A stretch of 64,000 nucleotides of DNA from JAZDFC01 sp043808235 (GCA_043808235.1 JAZDFC010000095.1:1-64000); one strand, 5' to 3'; positions 19,495 through 29,869 are shown, counted from the stretch's first letter. The notes: generated from the sequence alone by a model not told the origin. A program made the numbers and translations.

Positions 19495-20676
19495 ATGCAG
19501 ATTAAATTAACGATCACGAGTCAAACCGACCCATATTTTAAAAATGATCTATCAACAGATAAATTTCCGATTACAATCGGCCGAGATGAGAGTTCTTCCT
19601 TGCAATTGCATGACCCGAAGAAAATGATTTCCCGATTGCATGCCAAGATTGTATTTGAAGACAATGCATTTAAAATTCTTGATATGAACAGTAGGAACTT
19701 TACTTTTTTGAATGATCAAAAACTTAATCCGGAAATCGGTTATCCATTAGAAGATGGTAATGTTATCAAGATGAGTGATTTTAGGATATTGGTAAAAATA
19801 GAGAAACAAAAACCGGTTGAGAATAACGACGATAGGACTATGCTATTTGCCAATCCATTTTCCGAGGAGGTCGAAGCGCTTGCTAAAAGCATAAGGCAAG
19901 TATTTGATAAATACCACACAACCGATGATGATTTCAAAAAGGAAGCGCTTCAACTAAGTTTAATAAATATATTTTCTCAATTGGAGAAAAATGAAGCCGG
20001 AATACTAATTGCTCAGCATATTGCCGATCAATTCTTATCTTCATCGGATTTTTCAAAAAGCAGCAATTCGATTAAAGCAGCTATTCCGGCCGTACAACCT
20101 GAGCAATTGAGTCATAGCCGCCAGTCTGGTATTCAATCGACAAGCTATTCATTCAAGGCACAAATCTCCCGTGTTTACGATGTTATGTTTGATACATTGA
20201 TAAAATTGTTGCAAGGGTTCTGGCATTTTCGACAGGAATTCTTCGGTGTAACAATTTATCAAACCTTGCCTGCTAATTCGGTTGATAGTATAAAAGAATT
20301 TCTTTTCAGTGAAAGTATTTCTGTCGAAGAAGAAAATAAAAGGCTACAGACATTCGATGAAGAGATGCAAAAAATTCTCTTGCATCAAGTAGGATTATTG
20401 GAAGGTTATAAGTTATCCCTCGACGATGGAATTAAACAATTGTTGATTTCCCTTGATCCGGGTGCGATTGAGAATGAATTAAAAGAACAAAAAGTGAAAT
20501 TAGGCCCGGTTCAGATTCCTTACCGGTTCATACCTTTCTACATAAAAATAAAAACTATTCAAATTGCAAAAGCTCGCCATGTAAAAATATTTTCCGATCT
20601 AACTTCGGTTGAAAAGAAATATTTCAGGCAGCCTTTTATGAAAGGTTATCAAATACGTTTATCGTCAAGAAAATAA
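19495..20676 (+). CDS. tagH: Type VI secretion FHA-domain protein (TagH/Fha-like)
   Basis: A 393-residue cytoplasmic protein. Residues about 1-95 form an FHA phosphothreonine-binding domain with the core motifs GRDESSSLQL, SRLHAKI and NxxFLND, typical of the fold. Residues about 210-393 match the C-terminal half found only in T6SS-associated FHA proteins (WHFRQEFFGVTIYQ, FFSDLTSVEKKYFRQPFMKG-like end). In other bacteria such proteins are phosphorylated by the T6SS kinase and switch assembly on. A kinase, a phosphatase and a second FHA protein lie at the far end of this locus. First gene of the plus-strand cluster, with no obvious Shine-Dalgarno site. Confidence 0.85.
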   Translation: MQIKLTITSQTDPYFKNDLSTDKFPITIGRDESSSLQLHDPKKMISRLHAKIVFEDNAFKILDMNSRNFTFLNDQKLNPEIGYPLEDGNVIKMSDFRILVKIEKQKPVENNDDRTMLFANPFSEEVEALAKSIRQVFDKYHTTDDDFKKEALQLSLINIFSQLEKNEAGILIAQHIADQFLSSSDFSKSSNSIKAAIPAVQPEQLSHSRQSGIQSTSYSFKAQISRVYDVMFDTLIKLLQGFWHFRQEFFGVTIYQTLPANSVDSIKEFLFSESISVEEENKRLQTFDEEMQKILLHQVGLLEGYKLSLDDGIKQLLISLDPGAIENELKEQKVKLGPVQIPYRFIPFYIKIKTIQIAKARHVKIFSDLTSVEKKYFRQPFMKGYQIRLSSRK

Positions 20677-20712
20677 AAACAATTTCAAAATAATATTTTC
20701 CCGGAGTCGATT

Positions 20713-21177
20713 ATGAAACTCGGCAATAATCTTTTAGGATTCAAACTTTTTAAAAACACAATTTGTATAATCGGATTTTTTCTATTTCTTTCCGCTTGCG
20801 GAGCGGATACAGTAAATATCACAATGAAAAGTTCTGATGACTGCAATGATAAGAACGCTATTGTGGTAAAAGTATTCCAGCTAAAAAGTGACGAGAAAAT
20901 AAAGCGATCAACACGCGATGCATTGTTACGAAACATCGAGACCACGCTCGCGAACGATTTAATACCAAATACCAAGATTGAGAAAACAATGGTACCGGGA
21001 AACTATATTTCACTCGATGATATTGAAATTAAAGAAGAAGCTGCTTTTATTGGTTTCGTTGCGGATTTCCATTCCCCCGCTACCGATGGATGGCTTCTTG
21101 TCTTTCCATTGTCGTCTGGCGAAGATGACATCAAAGTACTCGTCGAAAGAAATTATCTTGCATTAGAAAAAGAGTAA
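20713..21177 (+). CDS. tssJ: T6SS outer-membrane lipoprotein TssJ
   Basis: A 154-residue lipoprotein with a hydrophobic leader (TICIIGFFLFLSAC) ending in the lipobox LSAC. The mature part is a small beta-sandwich with the family's VKVFQLKSD strand and the loop and strand KTMVPGNYISLDDIEIKEEAAFIGFVADF. TssJ anchors the membrane complex to the outer membrane by binding TssM. It sits directly before tssK, as in many T6SS loci. The length is normal for the family. Confidence 0.88.
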   Translation: MKLGNNLLGFKLFKNTICIIGFFLFLSACGADTVNITMKSSDDCNDKNAIVVKVFQLKSDEKIKRSTRDALLRNIETTLANDLIPNTKIEKTMVPGNYISLDDIEIKEEAAFIGFVADFHSPATDGWLLVFPLSSGEDDIKVLVERNYLALEKE

Positions 21178-21230
21178 CCAAATCTAATTTATAAATAAAA
21201 ACCTACTACCGAACATTTGGAGATTTGAAG

Positions 21231-22586
21231 GTGATAAAAAATCAGAAAGTTGTATGGTACGAGGGGATGAAACTCGATCCCCATCATTTTCAGCAGAACG
21301 ATAAGTATTTTCACTATCTCATCAATTCACGAATGAATGCAATAACGCAGAATGACTGGGGTTTTAAAGAACTGCAAATAGATGTTTCATCTTTGGCAAA
21401 AGGTAATTTTGGTCTGGTAAAATGCTCTGGGATTATGCCCGATGGACTTGTGTTTAATATGCCTGTCAACGATCCTCTTCCAAAAGTCAGATCATTCGAA
21501 GGGCTTTTCCCGGCAACGGAGGAAAAGTTGGAAGTATTTCTCGCAATTCCAACCGAACGTATTACCGGTAATAACTGTCAATTAACTGATGAAGCCCCTC
21601 ACAATCCAACACGGTTTACCATTCAGAATATTGATGTACTTGACGATAACAGCGGAGTGAATTTAAGAAATGTCGGAATGGTTAGATCCAATTTCTTTAT
21701 TCGTTTTGGTGATGAATCTATGGAAGATTTTACATCAATAAAAATTTGTGAAATAAATAGAGTGTCTTCCGGGACTTACGCATTGAATAAGGATTTTATT
21801 CCGACGTCTGTTTCAATTTCAGCTTCGGAAGTATTGCAAAACTATATTAATGAAATACTGGGTGCGCTTGTATCAAAGGGCAGAGAACTGCAGTATCAAC
21901 TTGTCTCGCCAAAAAAAGAAATTACGATTACGGATATCGAGATACTAATGCTTTATCAAACAGTTAATACATACATACCGAATTTGAACCAATTTCACAA
22001 TTGTAAAAACCTTCATCCGGAATCGGTTTATACTTTTTTACTGTCTCTCGGCGGACAATTAACAACATTTTCATACGGCAGTCAAATTCAAGCTCAGGAT
22101 TTTCTTCCATATGATCATAAAAACATAACTACAATCTTCAAACAGATTTATGATCAGTTAATGACCTTGTTAAGAGTAGAGAAGAAAATAATCCGGCGAG
22201 ACATCAACATTCCATTAAAGAAACAAACTGAGTCATTGTACATTGGTCAATTAGCTGATGAGCATATCGCGGCACAACTATTTTTAATCGTTAAGAGCGA
22301 AATGCCCGAGAGCAAAGTTGTATCCGGCATCCCCAAAAATATCAAGATAGCCGCCGGCGAAGAAATATTAGCCGTGCATCAAGCAGGGATTCAAGGTGTT
22401 AGTCTTAGTTATGTTGCGCGTCCACCGGCAGGACTCTCGGAAGATCCGCAGCTTCACTATTTCCGGATTAATAAAGAAGGAAGATTTTGGGATAAAGTTG
22501 TTGATAAAAAATCTATCGCGTTCTTCCTTGCATCGGAATACATTTCCGTTAAAATGGAATTAGTTGCTTTAATGCCGGGGAAATAA
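21231..22586 (+). CDS. tssK: T6SS baseplate protein TssK
   Basis: A protein of about 451 residues beginning with the typical TssK sequence VVWYEGMKLDPHHFQQNDKY and continuing with LNLGxxFP-like and PRGIELL-like blocks characteristic of the family. TssK links the baseplate to the TssJLM membrane complex. A TTG two codons upstream (21225) is also in frame, but GGAG at 21219-21222 is spaced eight bases from the GTG at 21231 and only two from the TTG, so I chose the GTG start. Followed by 287 bp of palindromic repeats before tssL. Confidence 0.92.
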   Translation: MIKNQKVVWYEGMKLDPHHFQQNDKYFHYLINSRMNAITQNDWGFKELQIDVSSLAKGNFGLVKCSGIMPDGLVFNMPVNDPLPKVRSFEGLFPATEEKLEVFLAIPTERITGNNCQLTDEAPHNPTRFTIQNIDVLDDNSGVNLRNVGMVRSNFFIRFGDESMEDFTSIKICEINRVSSGTYALNKDFIPTSVSISASEVLQNYINEILGALVSKGRELQYQLVSPKKEITITDIEILMLYQTVNTYIPNLNQFHNCKNLHPESVYTFLLSLGGQLTTFSYGSQIQAQDFLPYDHKNITTIFKQIYDQLMTLLRVEKKIIRRDINIPLKKQTESLYIGQLADEHIAAQLFLIVKSEMPESKVVSGIPKNIKIAAGEEILAVHQAGIQGVSLSYVARPPAGLSEDPQLHYFRINKEGRFWDKVVDKKSIAFFLASEYISVKMELVALMPGK

Positions 22587-22873
22587 AAAAATATTTCGTT
22601 ACTGATGGAACTTCATTTTTATTTTATTTATATGTTTTATAAATATCCCGTCCCTAACGGGACTAATAATTTATTAGAGGAATTATTGATAGAAGGAATT
22701 GTCCCTTTAGGGACAACATATTTATAGAATAGAATTTACAACATAAAGACCAAGTCCCGTATGGGACGTGATAGTAAAAATGATATTTGCCTGTAATTTG
22801 GATTTTACCCTTTGGAATTTATTTCCCGTGCCATCAAACTAAAAAAACAAATAAATCTAATTAGGAAATTTTT
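22587..22873. repeat. Array of three REP-like palindromes between tssK and tssL
   Basis: Three hairpin cores lie at 22650-22663 (GTCCCTAACGGGAC), 22701-22714 (GTCCCTTTAGGGAC) and 22754-22767 (GTCCCGTATGGGAC). The first is preceded by TATAAATATCC; the second and third are in reverse orientation (the second is followed by AACATATTTATAGA). There is no gene. The same family occurs at 32668-33050 and 56637-56650. Confidence 0.8.
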
Positions 22874-23569
22874 ATGCCGCAAATAAACGTTGATATCGAT
22901 AGAGGAAAAAAGCTATCCGATATCTGTTCGGACTGCTTGCTGCTGATTCTTCAACTAAGATCGATAAAAGAATTTGGCGATCCGGTGCAGCTGCGCGAGC
23001 GGATAATTAATCTGCTGGAGAAAATTGAAAAGGATGCTCACATTAACGGCATCAATAGTGAAAAAGTACAAATGGCAAAATTCGCACTCGCTGCATTTAT
23101 CGATGAAACAATTGTGGGATCCGAATGGACTAAAAAGAACTCATGGCTTTCGGAACCGCTCCAATTAAAATTATTCAATTCTTTCAACGCGGGCGAGGAA
23201 TTTTTTACAAGATTAAGTCAACTCCGGCAGCGCATAAAAGAAAACGCAGATGTGGTTGAGGTCTATTATCTATGTCTGGCGCTTGGTTTCAGGGGGAAAT
23301 ACCAAATCGAATCACCGGAGTATGTCCGGAGTATTATCGAAGGTTTGTATAATGATCTGTATTTGACATCATTAAAAACAGCCGATGTTTTAGCTCCAAA
23401 CGGTAAACCGCATGATGAATTTGTCCATTCGGTAAAAGAGCGCGTGCCTCTCTGGGTAATCGGTATTGTTGCGGCTGCAGTCGCCGTTTGTTTCTTTATC
23501 GTAATGTCGTTTCTAATCTCCGAAAATGCCGATGATGTGGTTAAAATTGTCCAAGGATTAATTTCTTAA
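22874..23569 (+). CDS. tssL: T6SS inner-membrane protein TssL (DotU/IcmH family)
   Basis: A 231-residue protein with an N-terminal cytoplasmic helical DotU domain (LQLRSIKEFGDPVQLRERI; AKFALAAFIDETIVGSEW; YYLCLALGFRGKYQ, the last being the family signature) and a single C-terminal membrane anchor at about 192-215 (VIGIVAAAVAVCFFIVMSFL). It lacks the peptidoglycan-binding OmpA extension found in some TssL proteins. With TssM and TssJ it forms the trans-envelope channel. An AGGA site stands before the ATG. Confidence 0.92.
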   Translation: MPQINVDIDRGKKLSDICSDCLLLILQLRSIKEFGDPVQLRERIINLLEKIEKDAHINGINSEKVQMAKFALAAFIDETIVGSEWTKKNSWLSEPLQLKLFNSFNAGEEFFTRLSQLRQRIKENADVVEVYYLCLALGFRGKYQIESPEYVRSIIEGLYNDLYLTSLKTADVLAPNGKPHDEFVHSVKERVPLWVIGIVAAAVAVCFFIVMSFLISENADDVVKIVQGLIS

Positions 23570-23689
23570 CTAAATAATAGATGCATGGCTGCATTGTTTA
23601 ATTGTAAAAAAGCCATTAAGCCATTTAGCTATTCAACAATTGTTTTTCAATTCACAAGCAACTAACAAAAATTTCTATACGGTCTTAAC

Positions 23690-26600
23690 ATGAATATCTT
23701 TTCCGGTCTATTAAAAAATAAAGGGATTGCAGTTGTTATTGGAGTAATCCTGCTTATCATTTTAATTTTCACTCTTGGTTCGAAATTGGGTCTTGCTTCA
23801 ACCGAGAAAATATTTATCTCGGTATTTCTTGTTTTAGTTTTGGTCATTTATATGCTGTACCTGCAGATGAAAGCGATAAAGAATGCGGGACAGATTGAGC
23901 AATCAATCCGCGCACAAGCTAATGCACAACTTCAGGGAGTTCGACCTGAAAAGAAAGCCGAAATAGAACAGTTGAAGAAGCAATTGGAAGCTGCAATTAA
24001 TTCTTTAAATAAATCTAAACTCGGACGCGGAGGCGTTGGCAAATCTGCCCTTTATGCGCTTCCCTGGTACATGATGATTGGTCCATCCGCTGCCGGTAAA
24101 ACAACAGCTATCCAAAATTCCGGACTCGAATTCCCATTCGGTAAAGACGAACTAAAAGGCGTTGGCGGAACAAGAAATTGCGACTGGTTTTTTTCGAACA
24201 AAGCAATTTTTTTAGATACTGCAGGCCGATATACAACTCAAGTTGAAGATAGAGAAGAATGGCTTTCGTTTTTAGATGTGCTCAAAGTTAATCGAAAGAA
24301 AAAACCAATCAACGGTATTGTGATTGGAATAAACGTTGATGAATTGATCAACGGCAGTAAAGACAAAATAGATACGCATGCAAGAAATATCAGGCAAAGG
24401 ATTGACGAACTGATTGCCCAACTCGGAGTTCGATTCCCCGTCTATCTTGTTTTCACAAAATGTGATCTGATCCAAGGTTTTATTGAGTTCTTTGGAGATT
24501 TTAGTCAATCCGAACGGAACCAGATTTGGGGCTGCACACTTACGCACGAGCAGCAAATCAGTTCCGATCTAAGAACAATATTCAAAAGTGAATTTAAAAT
24601 ACTCACCGACAAACTTTCTCTTATGAGAAAGATGCGTTTATCAACACCGCTAAAGAGAGAGCAGCGAAGAAAGGTTTACCTATTCCCTCTTCAGTTTGCA
24701 TCGCTCGAGGAAAAGCTATCGTATTTTGTGAGTGAACTATTTCAGGCAAATCCATACCAGGACACACCAATATTCAGAGGATTTTATTTTACAAGCGGTA
24801 CCCAGGAAGGAATGCCGCTCGATGTAGCAATCAAAAAAATAGCCGAGCAATTCGGTCTGCCTCCGGTTATCGAAGAAAAAACAGGCGAACTCGTCGAGAC
24901 GAAGAATTATTTCATTAAGGATTTCTTCAGCGGTGTTTTGATACATGATCAAAATCTGATGGTTGCTCGAACTGCAACTGTTGTTCGTAAAAATAGATAC
25001 TGGCGTTATGCTTTGATGGCAGTAATCGCACTCGCGCTGACGGGATTTGTAATCGGAGTAACCAACGATTTTATCGATAGCAAATCTCAGATGGCTGGGA
25101 TCGAAAATATTTCAAAGCAAGTCGAAAATATAAATTGGCAGGGCGATATCCTTGAGAATCTAAAATTGACGGACACTTTAAGGTCGCATATCGAAGCAAT
25201 TCAGCAAAGAGAGGAAGATGGTCCATTTATAAGTTTTGGGATGAACAGAGGCAGCGATTTACTTCAACCGGCGCTAAAACTGTATAATAATAAGATGAGC
25301 AGTTTTTATAATCAATATATTTTCGGTGAACTTCTTCGAAGGTTGGACGCATTTAATTTCGGTCAGGAATTCCCGCGCGAAACGATTTATAATAGTCTGA
25401 AAGCATATCTACTAATCGGCGATGAAAAGTCCCGGCTTGATACACTTGGACAAAAATTTCTTATTCGAGAATTCACTTCAATTGCCGATTCCAAAATACT
25501 ACAGCTAATTCCTACTAATGCTTCCGTAAGAAAAGATGAACTGCGCTCGTTGCTTTATAAACATATCAGATTTTACGTCGAGAACATAGGCAAGCCGGAT
25601 ATGATTTATATTAAAAATGATGAATCGCTGGTTCAATCGATCAGGCAAAAAATAATGCTGCGGCCGAGCATCGAAGGAGTTTATGCAAGGATAAAACAGC
25701 AGTTCTTCGATAAGATGCCTGCATCGTTAAATCTCACTCAGCTTATCGGCTCAGGTTATCCATCGAATATACAGAGCACATACGAGATTCCTGAATTCTT
25801 TACAAAGAAAGCATGGACGAGTTACGTTAAAAATGAAATCGAACTCGCAAGTGAAAATCCAGGTAAAGAAGATTGGGTTTTGGGAGGCGCGGTTATCGGC
25901 GCCATTCCATCTGAAATGCAGGACAAAGAACAAATGATTCGAAATCTTAAGTCGATGTATTTTGCGGACTATTCACGTATGTGGATGGAGTTTTTAAAGA
26001 GCATCTCTTTTACAGACTTTGGCGATGTATCTACTGCTTCTCAAGTTATATATAATCTTAGCATACCAAACAGTTCGCCCCTTTTGCAGTTATTCAAAAA
26101 TGTATATGAAGAGACAAAATTTGAACCGGCTCAACTTGGCAGCGATACTACTTCAAGCGGATTGAGTCCGATGGATACTGAATTTTCCGAACTGCATAAT
26201 TTTGTGTATGCATCGCCCGATAAAAAGGCTCCGGGAAAAATTTCTATTTGTTTGCAGCAGTACGGTATAATCAACGGGATATTGGAATCACTCAAAGGCG
26301 ATGAAGAAGCATCGAAAAATTATGCCGCACAGATTATTAAAAAAGGTTCCGGCGAATATCCGAATGCGCTCCGTGAGATACAGAACTCTTTGTATCCGAA
26401 TCTTACAGCGCTGAAAAATATTTTTGAGGCTCCGGTTAGACTTGCATGGCATTCCGTTTTGAAAGATGCGGGAGAATATTTAAACAATCAATGGAAACTC
26501 AGGGTATATGATCCGTATAAAAGAACGCTGGCAAGTTTCTATCCGTTTAATAATGGTGGAATGGACGCACCGGTTGAGGATTTTGAGGAATTTTTTAATC

Positions 26601-27205
26601 CGCAGAGCGGAATAATTTGGAGTTTCTACACCGAAGAGTTAAGCGATTTTATAAACAAAGATCCGTGGCGGGCAAATAAATGGGAAGATGCAGGAGTAAA
26701 CATTTCCAATGAGATGATTAACTTTTTGAGTAAAGCCGATGATATCGGTGAAGCGATGTTTAACAACGGAGTTCTGAATCTATCATTCCAATTAAAACCT
26801 ATTCTCCCTGTTTCAAAAACGATAAACGACAGAAAGCCAATTGTTGAGCAAGTTTACATTTATATAAATGGAATCGAGAATTATTACCAGATGGGTTCGC
26901 CGTTTTATTTGGATTTTTCGTGGCCAGTTAGTCAGGGAACCGTCGGTGTAAAATTAAATGCGACGATAACCGGCATTGGTACCGCCGACGAAATAAATTA
27001 TGACGGCGAATGGGCGTTGTTCAGATTGCTTGACAAAGCAATCATTGAGAAAAAATCAACCCGTCAATACCAGCTAAGCTGGAATTTTAAGCGAGAAAGA
27101 CTTTTCGATATAAGTATAATTTATGAATTGCGCGCAAGTAGCACAAAAAATCCTTTTCAGCGAAATTATTTCGGTACATTAAATTTGCCGGCAAAAATAA
27201 ATTAA
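23690..27205 (+). CDS. tssM: T6SS inner-membrane protein TssM (IcmF family)
   Basis: A 1171-residue protein of typical TssM length. Two N-terminal membrane helices (about 10-28 and 36-58) are followed by a cytoplasmic GTPase-like domain with an intact Walker A (GPSAAGKT, about 131-138) and Walker B (FLDTAGRY, about 173-180), and the NKCD-like TKCDL. A third helix at about 441-458 leads to a large periplasmic part containing the IcmF C-terminal domain. The intact P-loop suggests nucleotide binding, which some TssM proteins lack. It is the core of the membrane complex. A 120-bp spacer without a clear feature separates it from tssL. Confidence 0.95.
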   Translation: MNIFSGLLKNKGIAVVIGVILLIILIFTLGSKLGLASTEKIFISVFLVLVLVIYMLYLQMKAIKNAGQIEQSIRAQANAQLQGVRPEKKAEIEQLKKQLEAAINSLNKSKLGRGGVGKSALYALPWYMMIGPSAAGKTTAIQNSGLEFPFGKDELKGVGGTRNCDWFFSNKAIFLDTAGRYTTQVEDREEWLSFLDVLKVNRKKKPINGIVIGINVDELINGSKDKIDTHARNIRQRIDELIAQLGVRFPVYLVFTKCDLIQGFIEFFGDFSQSERNQIWGCTLTHEQQISSDLRTIFKSEFKILTDKLSLMRKMRLSTPLKREQRRKVYLFPLQFASLEEKLSYFVSELFQANPYQDTPIFRGFYFTSGTQEGMPLDVAIKKIAEQFGLPPVIEEKTGELVETKNYFIKDFFSGVLIHDQNLMVARTATVVRKNRYWRYALMAVIALALTGFVIGVTNDFIDSKSQMAGIENISKQVENINWQGDILENLKLTDTLRSHIEAIQQREEDGPFISFGMNRGSDLLQPALKLYNNKMSSFYNQYIFGELLRRLDAFNFGQEFPRETIYNSLKAYLLIGDEKSRLDTLGQKFLIREFTSIADSKILQLIPTNASVRKDELRSLLYKHIRFYVENIGKPDMIYIKNDESLVQSIRQKIMLRPSIEGVYARIKQQFFDKMPASLNLTQLIGSGYPSNIQSTYEIPEFFTKKAWTSYVKNEIELASENPGKEDWVLGGAVIGAIPSEMQDKEQMIRNLKSMYFADYSRMWMEFLKSISFTDFGDVSTASQVIYNLSIPNSSPLLQLFKNVYEETKFEPAQLGSDTTSSGLSPMDTEFSELHNFVYASPDKKAPGKISICLQQYGIINGILESLKGDEEASKNYAAQIIKKGSGEYPNALREIQNSLYPNLTALKNIFEAPVRLAWHSVLKDAGEYLNNQWKLRVYDPYKRTLASFYPFNNGGMDAPVEDFEEFFNPQSGIIWSFYTEELSDFINKDPWRANKWEDAGVNISNEMINFLSKADDIGEAMFNNGVLNLSFQLKPILPVSKTINDRKPIVEQVYIYINGIENYYQMGSPFYLDFSWPVSQGTVGVKLNATITGIGTADEINYDGEWALFRLLDKAIIEKKSTRQYQLSWNFKRERLFDISIIYELRASSTKNPFQRNYFGTLNLPAKIN

Positions 27206-27209
27206 GAGT

Positions 27210-28172
27210 ATGAACCAAACCGAATCTACTATAGGATACTTCGGCAAGCTGCCGAACTTTGCGGATTTTGTCTCGTTCAATTCCGCCAATGATGAGATTA
27301 ATAATTTCGATCAATGGCTGCAAAAGGGATTGATGATTGCAAAGAGCAGACTTGTAAATAAATTCGACGAAAATTATTTAGCGATGCCTTCGTACAGATT
27401 CCTCTTCCCCTCGGTAAATAACTCATACTCGCTGATAGGGACTTTGTATCCGGGTCGAGATTTAAGCGGGCGCAAATTCCCATTCATCACTTACAGTCGA
27501 TTTATAAACTCAAACTTTTACGCTGGCAGTTTTAAATTTTTGCCGCTTTTATCACGTGATTTGTTTTTAGCTTCCGACAATTTTTTTAATGAAGCTAAAA
27601 ATGAATCTGCCAGTTTTGAACTTTCCGAAACTCTTAATTCGATTTACTTCCCCAGCCTTTCGAATAATAATGAGTGCATGGATGATTATCAAAATTATTT
27701 GAACGAAACTTCCATAAATCAATTTTGGATAGATTCTTTTCCGGATGGAAAAGATAAATATGCGGTTATAAAATATTTGTTGGAACTTTTAACTCCTCTT
27801 CGAAACAATTACAGTTCAAATTTCCTGCCGGGTGTTAAACTACCCTTTCAGTATGGATTAGGCAGTGATACACATAATATCTGTGTCTGGATTGAAATTA
27901 TTGCAGCATTGATAAAAGACAATTCTATGAAACCATTTTTGTTTTGGACTACCGCTAATATTGACAGCTATGCATATCTCTATCTTTATCTCAATAAGCC
28001 AATGCCGGAGAATTTTGTTTCATTTATAGTTCATGATAATATCGTGGATAGCCTTTGCGATTTGACTGCACTAAATAAGATTGAATATAATTCGGATTTG
28101 CCGGCTGATTACAAATCATTGCTCGATGAGTATCAAATAACAATCAGAGAATTTATTGAACGGTTAGACTAA
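27210..28172 (+). CDS. tagF: T6SS-associated protein TagF
   Basis: A 320-residue protein opening with the family motif GYFGKLPNFADFV, then FDQWLQKGL and PSYRFLFPS...PGRDLSGRKFPF, the standard TagF N-terminal domain. The C-terminal part has no domain I recognise. In Proteobacteria TagF represses assembly post-translationally and opposes the FHA/kinase route. The gene starts 4 bp after tssM and its stop overlaps the tssA start (TAATG), so it is coupled to both. Confidence 0.88.
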   Translation: MNQTESTIGYFGKLPNFADFVSFNSANDEINNFDQWLQKGLMIAKSRLVNKFDENYLAMPSYRFLFPSVNNSYSLIGTLYPGRDLSGRKFPFITYSRFINSNFYAGSFKFLPLLSRDLFLASDNFFNEAKNESASFELSETLNSIYFPSLSNNNECMDDYQNYLNETSINQFWIDSFPDGKDKYAVIKYLLELLTPLRNNYSSNFLPGVKLPFQYGLGSDTHNICVWIEIIAALIKDNSMKPFLFWTTANIDSYAYLYLYLNKPMPENFVSFIVHDNIVDSLCDLTALNKIEYNSDLPADYKSLLDEYQITIREFIERLD

Positions 28173-29866
28173 TGAGTGAAACGAACACAATTACAATCCC
28201 TTCTTTAGTTGAAGAACTTTTAAAACCAATTGCCGGAGATAATCCTTGCGGCGCCGATGTTGCGAATGATGAAGATTATTTCAAATTGAATATGGAAATT
28301 GGAAAGGTGACGCCGGATTATAAACTTTGCATTGAGCTTGCAAATACAATATTATCAACTAAGGCAAAGGATTTGTGGGTCGCTGACTGGCTTTGCTTCT
28401 CTTGGTATCGCTCCGAAAATATTGGCGGATTAAAAAACGGATTATTACTGATTATAAATCTTTTAACAGAATTTGGCGACAAACTTTTTCCTGCGAAGCC
28501 TATGCATCGCAGCAAGGCTATACAGTTCTTAAATTCGAGCAGGTTTACAAGACTGCTTGAAACAGAAGTGATTGATTCGAAGAACTCTCAAGATGTAATT
28601 GAAGCGCTGCAAATATTTATGCGGTTGAAAGCGGAATGCGAAAAACAATTCAAAGAAAATATTCCGGTTCTTAAAGCTTTCGAACAAGTACTGAAAGATC
28701 ATTCGGAAAAAGTTGTAAAGCCGGCAGCAGCGCCAAAAGAAGAAGTCAATAAAGAAACTACGACGGTAAGCTCGCAAGAAATTACAAAAACGGAAACATC
28801 TGCGCGTATAGTTGAACCGGTCAGGAAAACTGTCGATACTGCAAGTCCGGCAGTTACCGCCGAAAGTAAGGACACAAAACTTACATCCGAAAAAGATACG
28901 ACAGCTATAATACGAAAATCAATTTCGTTTTTCTTTGAAGAGAGCGGCGAGAATAAAACCATAAAAATCCCCTCAGATCCCACTGTGTTTGGTCTATCGA
29001 GATCTTTGATGTGGGGGAAATTATTAATGCCGGTAAATAAAGATGAAATAACACAAATCGATCCGCCGAACAAGGTAATACAAAATAAAATTCAGGAATG
29101 GCTGTCGTGCAATGATTGGGATATGCTTATCTCTAAAATCGAAATAAACTTTCTAAAACCCGATAGCGGATTTGCGTTTTGGTTTGATTCACAACGATTT
29201 GTTGTTCATGCATTACAGCAAAAAGGCGGAGCTTATTCGAACGCTGCAGAAGAAATAAAATTTCAATTGGCAAAATTGCTTTACCGTCTGCCTGGGCTGC
29301 TAAAATTGAAATTCAAAAATAAAATTACAGCTTTCGCTGACAGCGATACAATGGTTTGGATTGATAATGAAATTAGTAACGTCTTCTCAGGTTCGAAAGA
29401 AAAGAAACCGGTTGTACTTCCACCCATAATGGGTGAGGATTATGATCCGATCAACAAAGATTATGAAGAAGCATGCAGCCAGCTTCCGGAAAATTTTGAA
29501 GTAAATCTCGCAAAGATGCAGAAAGAAATCAGCGGTGAAACGAGAAGAAAAGGTCGTTTCCTCAGAGAATTGAATATGGCAAATTTCTGTATCCAGGCAA
29601 GGCATCATCAATTGGCAAAAGTACATCTGTCGCAGCTCATAAATAAAGTTGATGAATACAATCTTGCCGGATGGGAACCGGCGCTATGTGTTTCAGTTTG
29701 GCAGTCGCTGTTTCTTGTTAACGCCAAACTTCTTGAAATAGAAAAAAATGATGAACATAAATTAATACTGGAAAACCAGCAAAAGGAATTGTTCGCAAAG
29801 ATTGCAAATTATGATGGAGTATTAGCAATAAAATTATCTAACATAAACCAATTAGGAGGAAATTAA
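28172..29866 (+). CDS. tssA: T6SS protein TssA (ImpA family)
   Basis: A 564-residue protein with the ImpA N-terminal domain (about 10-140, including LLKPIAGDNPCGADVANDEDYF and KDLWVADWLCFSWYR). A low-complexity linker rich in K, E, T, V and A (about 185-245) joins it to a C-terminal region with the VasJ-type sequence (CSQLPENFEVNLAKMQKEIS; RHHQLAKVHLSQLINKVDEY). TssA primes and caps tail-sheath polymerisation. It is one of the long C-terminal-domain types. Its last codons contain the ribosome-binding site of tssB. Confidence 0.88.
   Translation: MSETNTITIPSLVEELLKPIAGDNPCGADVANDEDYFKLNMEIGKVTPDYKLCIELANTILSTKAKDLWVADWLCFSWYRSENIGGLKNGLLLIINLLTEFGDKLFPAKPMHRSKAIQFLNSSRFTRLLETEVIDSKNSQDVIEALQIFMRLKAECEKQFKENIPVLKAFEQVLKDHSEKVVKPAAAPKEEVNKETTTVSSQEITKTETSARIVEPVRKTVDTASPAVTAESKDTKLTSEKDTTAIIRKSISFFFEESGENKTIKIPSDPTVFGLSRSLMWGKLLMPVNKDEITQIDPPNKVIQNKIQEWLSCNDWDMLISKIEINFLKPDSGFAFWFDSQRFVVHALQQKGGAYSNAAEEIKFQLAKLLYRLPGLLKLKFKNKITAFADSDTMVWIDNEISNVFSGSKEKKPVVLPPIMGEDYDPINKDYEEACSQLPENFEVNLAKMQKEISGETRRKGRFLRELNMANFCIQARHHQLAKVHLSQLINKVDEYNLAGWEPALCVSVWQSLFLVNAKLLEIEKNDEHKLILENQQKELFAKIANYDGVLAIKLSNINQLGGN
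29854..29859 (+). promoter_or_regulatory. Strong ribosome-binding site of tssB
   Basis: AGGAGG ten bases before the tssB ATG, lying inside the last codons of tssA. Comparable sites stand before tssC (AGGAG at 30407-30411) and hcp (AGGAGG at 32072-32077), but not before most other T6SS genes. Confidence 0.7.
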
Positions 29867-29869
29867 AGT

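Noticed and set aside
28699..29073. A 124-residue minus-strand frame inside tssA
   Set aside because: It lies opposite the low-complexity linker of TssA and has no recognisable motif or ribosome-binding site.
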